Below, in pieces: positions 1-8,516 of a DNA stretch of 64,000 nucleotides; within the stretch, counting starts at the first letter, position 1, and every line of letters begins with the position of its first letter. The position numbers and the translations under genes are program-made. The DNA is from Haematobia irritans (lineage: Eukaryota; Arthropoda; Insecta; Diptera; Muscidae): assembly GCF_050003625.1 (NCBI RefSeq), contig NC_134399.1, forward strand, positions 225,116,975 to 225,180,974, written 5' to 3'. The notes beneath the pieces are model-generated. The model saw only the letters and a program-made list of their open reading frames with translations. It was not told the origin of the DNA and ran no database searches.

Positions 1-194
1 TAATTCCAAATTAGGTTTTCTACACTAGGTTTACGACTTTTGCGACATACGTATTATACCATCGTAAACGTATGTCGTAAAAGTCACAGTTTGCGACAGG
101 CCAACCCTGAAGCCAATAGATGCAATGCGGGTTGGATGAATGAACAGGGGAGACACATAAAGCGGTATGGACCAATACAAAGTTCGGAAGGGAG

Positions 195-435
195 ACGAGA
201 ATACTATGGGACAAGAACAAGACTGGAGAACTACCGAAGGATAGTATGACGACAGTCAGAAGAGCAGTGGGAATAATAACCGGGCATCTAAAAATTAGAG
301 CACCTCTGCGCCGAATAGGAGACGATGGTGCATGTAGAATATATTTTGGGGTGACCCAGATATGAAAAAGTTAAGCAGAGTAGGTCGACAGTCAGGCGGG
401 CCACGGGAATAATGACCGGTCACCTAGAAGTTACG
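195..435 (+). pseudogene. Non-LTR retrotransposon RNase H relic
   Basis: A frame from 195 to the stop at 363-365 reads like the C-terminal end of the RNase H region of a non-LTR retrotransposon polyprotein. The phrase RRAVGIITGHLKIRAPLRRI at about 258-317 fits the known pattern 'LVG..TGH..L..HL.RIG' that precedes a zinc-knuckle-like cysteine tail in I, LOA and Jockey type LINEs; one such cysteine follows (GACR) before the frame stops. A second diverged copy of the same motif, RRATGIMTGHLEVT, lies at 394-435, so the end has been duplicated. No reverse transcriptase or endonuclease is present in the window, so this is a dead fragment. The clade is not certain. Confidence 0.55.
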
Positions 436-439
436 AAAC

Positions 440-713
440 GCCGTCTTGAGATAATAAACATTTTTGGTTGCTAACTTTATTCTTCAAAATGCTTCGGTCA
501 TAAAGTCAACCATATGGGAACCAGAGATTTTAGTGGCCATTGTGCGTTAGAAATTAAGCGAGGAACCTCCTTCGTATGCCGTCTTGAGATACTATTTTTT
601 TTTGCCAACTTTACTCTTCAAAATCCTTCAGTCGCAGAAGTCACGCATATAGGGATCCGGAGATTTTGGTGGCCATTGTGCGTTAGAAATTAAGAGAGGA
701 ACTTCCTTCATAT
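440..713. repeat. Two-copy tandem duplication, unit about 137 bp
   Basis: Unit 1 (440-577) and unit 2 (578-713) both start GCCGTCTTGAGATA and end with a CCTTCRTAT-like phrase, sharing the segment GGCCATTGTGCGTTAGAAAT. They differ by scattered substitutions and small indels, so the duplication is old. It directly follows the LINE RNase H relic and could be that element's 3' region; this is inference. Confidence 0.8.
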
Positions 714-1343
714 GCGATTCTCGGTTGACGCATGTTCAGTGCGATTCTGCAGATTTCTGTTGGAAATGTTTGTCTGCCCACGGCTTCAATACTGTCTTTA
801 GGAGATTTATCCGGTAATATTGGGCATTTATTTTGATTGAAGGTGTACGTTTTCAGCTGACCTCTTTGGCAAGTAAACCCGATAATTTATTTTGTTCACA
901 AACTGCTCAATTGGAGAAAACCGAATTGGGTATCTGGCCACTTTGGTGCGTACGCAAAGGAAATAATTGGCTCTTTCTAGTCTTACTTTTCAGGTTCATC
1001 ACTCTTCCACTTTTTGGAATTTTAATTGCTCTAGTCCATGATTATTTTTCAATTAGCCCAATTCTGAATATTCCCTAGGGAATGTGTTCCCTGGGAATTC
1101 ATTTTCCCCGGGAATAAAATCCTCCTATTCTAAACAGTAGGGGAAGGGAATAACATGGGAGAAATATCTCAGAGTATTCGAAGTCAGCTGTTTTACTTCA
1201 ACTGTTTTACTTTAATAAAATTTTAATATTAAAATTTTGAATTGAAATTGTATTAAATTGATGTAAAAGTTGATGGTAGTAGCTGAGGAGTGGCGTATCA
1301 ACGTAACAAGGTCTAAAGGATAGAAAGGAGAAAGCTACGCGAT

Positions 1344-1427
1344 GCCAGCAATAATGCGAACATTATTGCTGGCAACGTTGTAACTACATACTTGTACATG
1401 AACGTTGTAACTACATACTTGTACATG
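1344..1427. repeat. Perfect 13-bp-stem hairpin followed by a 27-bp direct tandem repeat
   Basis: GCCAGCAATAATG at 1344-1356 and its exact reverse complement at 1361-1373 flank a 4-nt loop. Immediately after come two identical 27-bp units (1374-1400, 1401-1427) starting AACGTTGTAACTACATAC. The perfect identity suggests a recent duplication. Function unknown. Confidence 0.85.
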
Positions 1428-1439
1428 AAGAGGTTGTTA

Positions 1440-1689
1440 CACCCAGAGAAGGAATATGATCACCTCAAACATGTTTTAAGAGCAAAATGTTATTTTTGGG
1501 TAGTGACCATGTAACTTGGTTTTCGCAACCATGTTATTTTCTCGGAAATCATGTATCTGATTTCTGCAAGCAGGTTATATTTGACGAGAAAATAACATTT
1601 AAGTGACAAACATGTTACATGGTCACCATACAAAAATAACATTTTGCTCTTGAAACATGTTTGAGGTGATCATATTCCTTCTCTGTGTG
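1440..1689. mobile_element. MITE family N, TA-flanked, copy 1
   Basis: The element starts CACCCAGAGAAGGAATATGA and the reverse complement of its right end starts CACACAGAGAAGGAATATGA; the arms pair for roughly 70 bp. The flanks are TA at 1438-1439 and TA at 1690-1691. Inside are palindromic repeats of AAAATGTTATTTT and ACATGTTACATGG type. It encodes no protein. TA flanks and terminal inverted repeats suggest mobilisation by a Tc1/mariner-like transposase (inference). Confidence 0.8.
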
Positions 1690-1710
1690 TACTTAGTTCA
1701 TGGGATTTAT

Positions 1711-1786
1711 AGGGTTAAAGTGGCAGCCCGATTTGATTCGAACTCACTTAGACCATTCAGTTCATTGTGATACAATATTATAGGGT
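1711..1786 (-). mobile_element. SINE tail fragment
   Basis: The segment GGTTAAAGTGGCAGCCCGAT followed by a CTCACTTAGACCATTCAGTT phrase matches the 3' part of the tRNA-derived SINE seen complete at 23840-24189. Only the tail is present; no tRNA-like head follows. Confidence 0.7.
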
Positions 1787-2339
1787 AAATAATCCAGCCT
1801 TCATATACCTGTTGGATGAAATAGCATCCCGCATTCCACCTCAACGCAAGTCTTTTGGATTATCTCCACTTGTAAGATTAGGTGCTACGCTTCTTTGTCG
1901 AAGATGGCTACCAAAAAGGGCGTAGGAAAAGATCGAGACATATCTGTGGCCCAGAATAGCCTGAACAAAGTTCATAAAGAAGTCATACATATATTTAAAG
2001 AACGCCTATGCCCGAATTGGATATATTTCATCAAAACGGAAGAAGAAAACTAGTAAATTTCTTCAGCTTTTTACGCCACGCGGGACACATGTTCGCATTA
2101 TTGCTCCTTTTATAGTTTAAATGTAAAACCTTTATTTTCTATATAAAAGAATTTTTAAAATATGTACAGATCTGTGACCATGAGATGAGCATTCGGTAGT
2201 TGGATGCATCCCATCATCAATTTTAATTTAAGGCTTTTGACCGGAAATTACAGAGAAATGAAGCATTTTGGTTACAACTCCCTTGATTTTTTGGGGGAAT
2301 TATTCCCAAAAAATGTCATCGTTTTCCCCTTTTTATTGT
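1787..2339. other. No recognised feature
   Basis: This interior of the inverted-repeat element has short interrupted frames and no recognisable domain. Near 2091 the phrase CATGTTCGCATTATTGCTCC resembles half of the hairpin at 1344-1373, so both may belong to the same unknown element. Confidence 0.4.
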
Positions 2340-2584
2340 CACTTGTAATGCCAATTTTTTCCTAAGGGAAAAATTTCCCATTTTAGAATAAGGGAAAAGG
2401 GAATAAAGAAAAATTCCTCAGGGAGATTTTGTTTAGAATAGGGGAACAGGGAATAGGGAAAAATTCCAAGGGAGTTGTTATTGAGAATTGGGCTAAATAT
2501 GTGTTCTCTCATAGCGACCAGGATTTCCATCAACTCTGGCCTTCAATTTTTGGGATCATTTCTGGTGGTATTACCTTTTTATTG

Positions 2585-2775
2585 TCCATTTTTTGAACAC
2601 GATGCAATACTGCCAGTATCATAGTAACGAGCAATGGTACGAGAAATAAAGGACTTCACATTTAAATACTGGATGGCTCTAGCGACAGTCACTTGTGATT
2701 TTCCAGCCAAATATTAAGCATTCACAGTATAGCGCTTGAATTCCATCAGGAATATCTTTGGTCTTGTTTGAAATT
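2585..2775 (-). pseudogene. Tc1-like transposase N-terminal relic
   Basis: On the minus strand a frame between about 2707 and 2587 reads AGKSQVTVARAIQYLNVKSF followed by ISRTIARYYDTGSIA. This fits the paired helix-turn-helix N-terminus of Tc1/maT-type transposases (pattern 'AGKS...IA.AL.VS...VSRTI.RF.ETGS'). The upstream helix is damaged by a frameshift and no catalytic DDE/D part is nearby. It is a dead fragment; subfamily assignment is inference. Confidence 0.55.
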
Positions 2776-2905
2776 TCCTTAAGTGGGATTCATTCCACAC
2801 AGAAAAACAGTAAACTGTTTGGTGGGAAAAATTAACTACTTCGTACGAAAATTGATTAATGATTTTGTTTTGCAATAGAAATAAGCTAATTAAGCATCAG
2901 GTTAA

Positions 2906-3186
2906 CCCTAGACAGTCATCATTCGTCAAAATGACGACACGTAATTTCATTTTCGATTTATAATGCATTTTAGTCTATTGGGAAATGGTAAATTTAAGTA
3001 ATACTAATTAGACTGTTTTATGAATTTTTGTTTTATACTAATTAAAACCAAATTGAATGTGAAAATAAATTAAAGTTTGGTTCACTTTTTCGCTCACGAT
3101 GAAAATTATTGCGTCGTGAAATGAGTCGTAGTCAAAATGACGAAGGATGACGTTAATGTACAAAAAATAAGGATGACTGTCCAGGG
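2906..3186. mobile_element. piggyBac-like MITE, copy 1
   Basis: The element starts CCCTAGACAGTCATC and ends GATGACTGTCCAGGG, an inverted repeat of 15 bp with one mismatch. It sits between TTAA (2902-2905) and TTAA (3187-3190), the target site of piggyBac transposons. A small palindrome, CGTCAAAATGACG, lies just inside the left end. There is no ORF. A second copy is at 63517-63756. Confidence 0.85.
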
Positions 3187-3190
3187 TTAA

Positions 3191-4089
3191 CGATGCAATT
3201 TTTCATGTGTAAATTAAAAAAAAATCACCCCATTTAGTTTTCTTAAAACACTGTCTTCAACTTTGTGTGTGTGTGTTTTGTGCATTTGTATGCAGTTGGA
3301 AAGGTCATCTTAAATTGAATAAATAAAGAAAGCATCGATGTTTTCTCGATAATAGTGACTTTCCACATGAAGGCCGTGCTGCATTGAGTCCGGGTATTCT
3401 GTGAATGTTTTCCTTGGATTCTTCTGGATATCTGTCCGGCGATGTGTTCATTGAAACTACAATACCATTTATCCCAGTCATGTTCTTTGGTGAAGGTGTT
3501 GTTGTTATCGTCATCAATGATTTTTTTATTCAGCCCAGCTTGTATTGTGGGACGAAGAAATCTTCGAAGAAAACGACAACAACTGCGGATATTTTGTGCC
3601 TGATTATTTAGTTCTTTTCCTTCGGGATTTCACAATTCATTTGACAATAAAGTAGCTCAGTCAACCATCTTATGTTCCGGAATGATAAATAAACATTCAA
3701 TGTTTCTTCATTCATATCCCAACGATGTCAACAAATGAACGGACGAACGAACGAAAGCAAGAACCAAATCTCATTTATGGTCCCACACAGTAGCACAACA
3801 AGCAATCAGGTCTTTGGTGCGGAATGATTATTCTACAAATATATCGCTATCTTCGTAGTTCAATAATATCGTAGAAACTACATTGAAAGAAATATATTTT
3901 AATTGCTGCGGGAAATTATGGAAAATTCGAAATTGATGCTGAAATATTTTTCGGCAGCAATGACCAAGAAAATGGAGGTCATTCCAAAGAAAACTTTTTC
4001 AGGTATGCGACATTCAAAACGTTGCGATTAATCCATTACCAAACGGATGGGAACGGATTATAACCGAAAAAAGGTGCTGTTCACCTTCG
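3191..4089. other. Mostly unique DNA with a short GT run
   Basis: A GT microsatellite lies near 3263-3276 and a CGAA run near 3743-3755. Two overlapping open frames on opposite strands around 3305-3611 show no domain and no splice context, and I do not accept either as a gene. Confidence 0.5.
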
Positions 4090-4191
4090 ACCGAAATGTT
4101 GAAAAGACTATGCCAAAATTGGAATAAGCGGATGGACCATTTGAGGCACCGTCGAGGCCAACATTTGCATGAAATAATCGTTAAGCATTAA
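4090..4191 (+). pseudogene. Mariner (DD41D-type) transposase C-terminal relic
   Basis: The frame reads TEMLKRLCQNWNKRMDHLRH followed by RRGQHLHEIIVKH and a stop at 4189-4191. It aligns without gaps to the last 33 or so residues of the intact transposase at 42795-43880 (AEMLEKVAQNWTFRMDHLRR, then SRGQHLNEIIFKK). Nothing recognisable of the catalytic core is upstream. It is a diverged cousin of the intact copy, not a recent fragment. Confidence 0.8.
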
Positions 4192-5308
4192 ATTATATGG
4201 ACCGTGCCATCGATTCAAATAAAGATTCCATGCATTTTTCTTAATTTTATAATTTTTTTTAATTTCTTCTAGCTTTAACAAGTCAATCTTTATTTACGGA
4301 AACATTGCAATTCATGTTTATACTTATAAGCTAATTACAATAATAAATTTTCCAAGTGTTGCTTAGATTCAAGAATTTCGCCACAACACTATGCTCAAAT
4401 CAATTTAATCCAATGGAGAGGATACATCACTTAAGAGGGTATGAAAGGAAGCATCATTAAAATAATACTATTGTAATTGATAAGAATTTAAATGCATCCA
4501 TACAATGGGGTGATTTTATACATTCCTAACCCAACCCCCATCCCCCACCCCTCCCAAGCAACACTGTTTTATCTCATAAAATCATCCTTTCATTGATATT
4601 TCTCATGACAAGTTTTGCCAAAAGATATCATTGACTACAGTAAGAGACACATCAAGAGAGAGAGAGAGAGGGAGAGGAAAAGCATTTTGAAATCAATAGA
4701 TTATTGACATCTATTTCGCATTGAAAGTTTCCTAAAGAAATTATGGAAGGCTGCATTTCTTCAATTGCATCTTCACAATACTGTTATTTTCTTAGAAATT
4801 GCACTATGCATTAATAAGATTACAAGGATTTCCCTTAAAGCCTCCTTGATGTTATTATGTCCTATGATTATAATTGCAATACGTTGTTGTTCATTTTATT
4901 TGAGAGCTCCCATAGAAATTGAAAATGAGTCTTAAGTGAGATACAAAGATAGTTAAACTAATTAAAATTCATAGTAGAATACTACAAAATGCATAGCAAT
5001 TGCATGATTAAAATACGACTACAATATACCAGTAGTAAGAGGCATTATTTTTGTGCAATAGGCAAAGTACAAGCAAACGCGAGTTGGAACATTAATTTTT
5101 CATAGCGAAGAATACTAGACCTATAGAAAACAATCATAATGACAATGTTCTGGTGATCGGAAATAAATTTTAATTTAAATTTAATTTTTTTAAATTTAAA
5201 ATTTAAATTTATTTCCATAACCATATTATGGTATTCAAGCCAATAACCATCTTCTGAGCCGATCTTGCAAATACTCTCCTTCGACCACTTGAAGTTTTCG
5301 GCAAATTA
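4192..5308. other. Unique AT-rich DNA with GA microsatellite and AT palindrome
   Basis: A GA run lies near 4651-4678. At about 5162-5215 an imperfect AT palindrome is built from AAATTTAAATTT phrases. No coding signal, SINE or known repeat was recognised elsewhere in the stretch. Confidence 0.5.
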
Positions 5309-5510
5309 CACACAGAATGTTTCATTAAAATTGATCTAACGAAAATTATTCACGAACACAACTAAACTTTTCATTGGGAAAAGGTTCAGTAAAGGTATGC
5401 ATTTTGTCGTATTTTAAAATAATTACAATGACGAAAAGTTTCATTGTTTATTTAAGAAACTATTCCGTTGGTAAACGGAACATAATAAGAAATTGCATTA
5501 ATATTACAAT
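5309..5510. mobile_element. Possible left end of a CAC/TA-type MITE
   Basis: A TA at 5307-5308 is followed by CACACAGAATGTTTCATTAA, and related phrases (ACGAAAAGTTTCATTG) recur near 5432. No matching right end was found before or after the A element that follows, so this is a truncated or interrupted copy at best. Confidence 0.35.
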
Positions 5511-6921
5511 TTTTATACCCTCCATCATAGGATGGGGTATATTAACTTTGTCATTTCGTTTGTAACACATCGAAATATTGCTCTAAGACCCCATAAAGTA
5601 TATATATTTATTCTGGGTCGTAGTGAAATTCTGAGTCGATCTGAGCATGTTCGTCCATCCGTCCGTCCGTCTGTTGAAATCACGCTAACTTCCGAACGAA
5701 ACAAGCCATCGACTTGAAACTTGGCACAAGTAGTTGCTATCGATGTAGGTCGGATGGTATTGAAAATGGGCCATATCGGTCCACTTTTACGTATAGCCCC
5801 CATATAAAGGGACCCTCAGATTTGTCTTGTGGAGCCTCTAACAGAAGCATATTTCATCCGATCCGGCTGAAATTTGGTACATGGTGTTGGTATATGGTAT
5901 CTAACAATCATGCAAAAATTGGTCCACATCGGTCCATAATTATATATAGCCCCCATATATACCGATCCCGAGATTTGGCTTGCGAAGTCTCAAAGAGAAG
6001 CAAATTTCATCCGATCCGGCTGAAATTTGGTACATGATGTTGGTTTATGGTCTCTAACAATCATGTAGAAATTGGTCCACATCGGTTCATAATTATATAT
6101 AGCCCCCGTATAAACCGATCCCCAGATTTGGCTTGCGAAGTCTCCAAGAGAAGCAAATTTCATCCAATCCGGTTGTAATTTGGAACATGGTGTTAGTATA
6201 TGATCTTTAACAACCGTGCCAGAATTGGTCCATATCGGTCCATAATTATATATAGCCCCCATATAAAACGTTCTCCAGATTTGACCTCCGGAGCCTCTTG
6301 GAGGAGCAAAATTCATCCGATCCGGTTCAAATTAGGAACGTGGTGTTAGTATATGGTCGCTAACAACCATACCAAAATTGGTCCAATCACACAAAAATTG
6401 GTCCATATCGGTTCATAATCATGGTTGCCACTAGAGCCAAAAATAATCTACCAAAATTTTATTTCTATAGAAAATTTTGTCAAAATTTTATTTCTAGAGA
6501 AAATTTTGTAAAAATTTTATTCGGTTCATAATAAAATTTTCGTCATTGTCAAAATTTTATTTCTATAGAAAATTTTGTTCAAATTTTATTCGGTTCATAA
6601 TCATGGTTGCCAAAAATAATCTACCAAAATTTTATTTCTATAGAAAATTTTGTCAAAAGTTCATTTCTATAGAAAATTTTGTCAAAAGTTCATTTCTATA
6701 GAAAATTTTGTTAAAATTTTATTTCTGTAGAATTTTTTGTGAAAATTTTATTTCTATAGAAAATTTTGTTAGGAGGTATTAAGATACCTTGCCATCGGCA
6801 AGCGTTACCTCATTTTAAGTAATTCGATTGTGGATGGCAGTGTTTAGAAGAAGTTTCTACACAATCCATGATGGAGGGTACAGCTTCGGCCTGGCCGAAC
6901 TTACGGCCCTATATACTTGTT
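5511..6921 (+). mobile_element. Family A element, copy A1 (Helentron/mini-me-like)
   Basis: It begins at the hairpin TATACCCTCCATCATAGGAT...GGGTATA within a T run, carries a GTCY microsatellite (GTCCGTCCGTCTG) near 5660, then a central tandem array, then a 29-bp minisatellite, and ends with the hairpin TTCGGCCTGGCCGAA and ACTTGTT. The array unit is 153 bp: the phrase TAGCCCCC starts at 5947, 6100 and 6253. Known mini-me/DINE-1/HINE elements share this plan (terminal hairpins, GTCY repeat, central tandem repeats, insertion in T-rich sites). Assignment to Helentron-type elements is inference. There is no Rep/helicase gene, so it is non-autonomous. Confidence 0.75.
6450..6772 (+). repeat. 29-bp minisatellite inside A1
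   Basis: Diverged tandem units of TTTCTATAGAAAATTTTGTC plus AAAATTTTA (29 bp) fill this stretch, interrupted by a repeated phrase TAATCATGGTTGCCA. Each unit contains two small palindromes (TTTCTATAGAAA and AAAATTTTGTCAAAATTTT). Confidence 0.8.
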
Positions 6922-8290
6922 TTTTCTACCAGTGAAGGAAAAACGCCATTAAATTTGAAAATTATCGGATCACATCTCGATATAGATCTTCATGTTTCCT
7001 GTAAATTTGAACTAAAAACGTAGGGCAAGGAGGAGATCCCCCTCTTTGACCAAATAAGTAAAAATATACTAGATTAGATTAGGTATTGTGACAGCCTGGT
7101 ATTTCACGCTCACTTAGACTATTCAACCCATTGTGATACTACGGCGGTGAACTTCGCTCTTATCACTGAGTGTTTACCAACAGTTTACCAACCAGGCCAC
7201 AAAGCCATCATTATGCTCAACAGCTAAGTAGTTGTGTGATCGAGGTGATTTATATTGGCACGTGAAATTAATTCATGAAATAGAAGCGAATTCTCAACCA
7301 ATTAAACGCATGATTTGCCTATTTTGTTGACCGTTGCCAACCATAGGCTGACTCGGGTAGGCAACAGACTGAGACATCGAACAAACCCACCTTACTGTAT
7401 AGAGATACCTATCTGGATAATCGTTATAAGGGCGGTTTGGTTATATTTTTGGCGTCGTCTGATTAATTTATTCCCAGAAGCGAAATAAAAAGTTTCACAG
7501 AGACCTTGTGGCGTATTGTTCCTTAGGTTAAAGTGGCAGCCCGATTAAGATTCAGGCTCACTTAGACTATTCAGTCCATTGTGATACCACATTAACTAAA
7601 AGTACCTATTACATATGGGCACTTCTAGTTTTAACCGCTGAACCTTCTCGATTATTTTTCTTCGCTGAGCCAACCAGATTGTTCCAAAAATATTAGCAGA
7701 CTGCTTAAGTTAACGTTTTCCAGATCCGCCAGTAATCTGAAACTATATGCTTCCTTAAAAGAGACCTTCTGGCTTACCGTCCCACCACAGAGACCTTCGG
7801 GCCTGTTATTCCACTATACATAGCTTCAAGCGTACTGTCCCACCACAGAGGCCTTTGTGTCTATTGTTCCACCACAGAGACCTTCGAGCCTATTATTCCA
7901 CTACAGAGACCTTCGGACTTAATGTCCCCCCACCGACCTTGACCGATTACCGACCCGAGGCTGATGTCCACCACGAAACGAACATCACACCACTGCCTAC
8001 ATAGAAGCTGCTGCCACACCACTTCTATAAATATCAATTGTAGCAACTATCTGAAAACCAAAGATATCATTAGTATTACAAATCGACGAATAAACAAGTT
8101 TCCGATAAACTAAAAATCGATGAATACACAGCTTCATAGTCGCCAACGATCCGAACTCCTCAGCAATGACCAATCATCTACATTTCAGCGAATGCTATAG
8201 CTTCCACTTATCAACAAGCCATCAACTACCGATCTTTGACGAACCAAATTTCTCCTCCGCTAGCGATCATCAACGAACCGCGTAGAAGAA
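6922..8290. other. SINE fragments and low-copy DNA between A1 and N2
   Basis: SINE-tail fragments (minus orientation) lie at about 7087-7190 and 7528-7595, both with CTCACTTAGACTATTCA. A 36-bp-type minisatellite is listed separately. From 8040 the DNA is unusually rich in ATCAACGAA-like words (CATCAACGAACC, GAACTCATCAACGAT), perhaps an old short repeat. No coding region recognised. Confidence 0.5.
7765..7935. repeat. Minisatellite, unit about 36 bp, CCACYACAGAGACCTTCG
   Basis: Four to five diverged units each contain CCACCACAGAGACCTTCG or a close variant followed by a GCCTATTGTTC-like phrase. A single related phrase (CAGAGACCTTGTGGCGTATT) sits earlier, near 7497, beside a SINE fragment. Origin unknown. 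Confidence 0.75.
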
Positions 8291-8474
8291 ATATGAGTAA
8301 AATGTTATTTTTGGATGGGGAGAAAATAAAATTTTTGTCGCAAAAATGTGGATTTTTCGTCAAAAATAAAATGATTATTAACATCAAATACATGATTGCG
8401 ATAAAACTTTAACATGTTCACCGTGCAAAAATAACATTTTACTCTAGGAGGTGATCACATGTCTTCTCTGGGTG
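8291..8474. mobile_element. MITE family N, copy 2, decayed
   Basis: It shares AAAATGTTATTTTTGG near the left and GGTGATCACATGTCTTCTCT near the right with the intact N copy at 1440-1689. The left terminus has lost its first bases and the right flank is CA rather than TA, so it is an old, mutated copy. Confidence 0.65.
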
Positions 8475-8516
8475 CAACTACCGAACATCAATGAACCAAC
8501 GAACTCATCAACGATA

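Larger units (their letters stand above)
1053..2496. repeat. Inverted-repeat-flanked composite element (TTAGCCCAATTCT ends)
   Basis: The left arm starts TTAGCCCAATTCT at 1053 and runs into phrases such as ATTCCCTAGGGAAT and CCTATTCTAAACA. The reverse complement of the right arm (about 2340-2496) starts the same way and repeats the CCCTATTCTAAA and TTCCC phrases. The arms are imperfect. Between them lie a short hairpin, a TA-flanked MITE and a SINE fragment. No transposase or clear target duplication is visible, so the class is unknown. Confidence 0.5.

Noticed and set aside
3305..3611. Overlapping frames of about 70 codons on both strands
   Set aside because: Mutual overlap on opposite strands and absence of domains or signals make both unlikely.
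7440..7500. TTTGGCGTCGTCTG as an LTR-retrotransposon primer-binding site
   Set aside because: No paired LTRs, polypurine tract or gag/pol sequence could be found around it.
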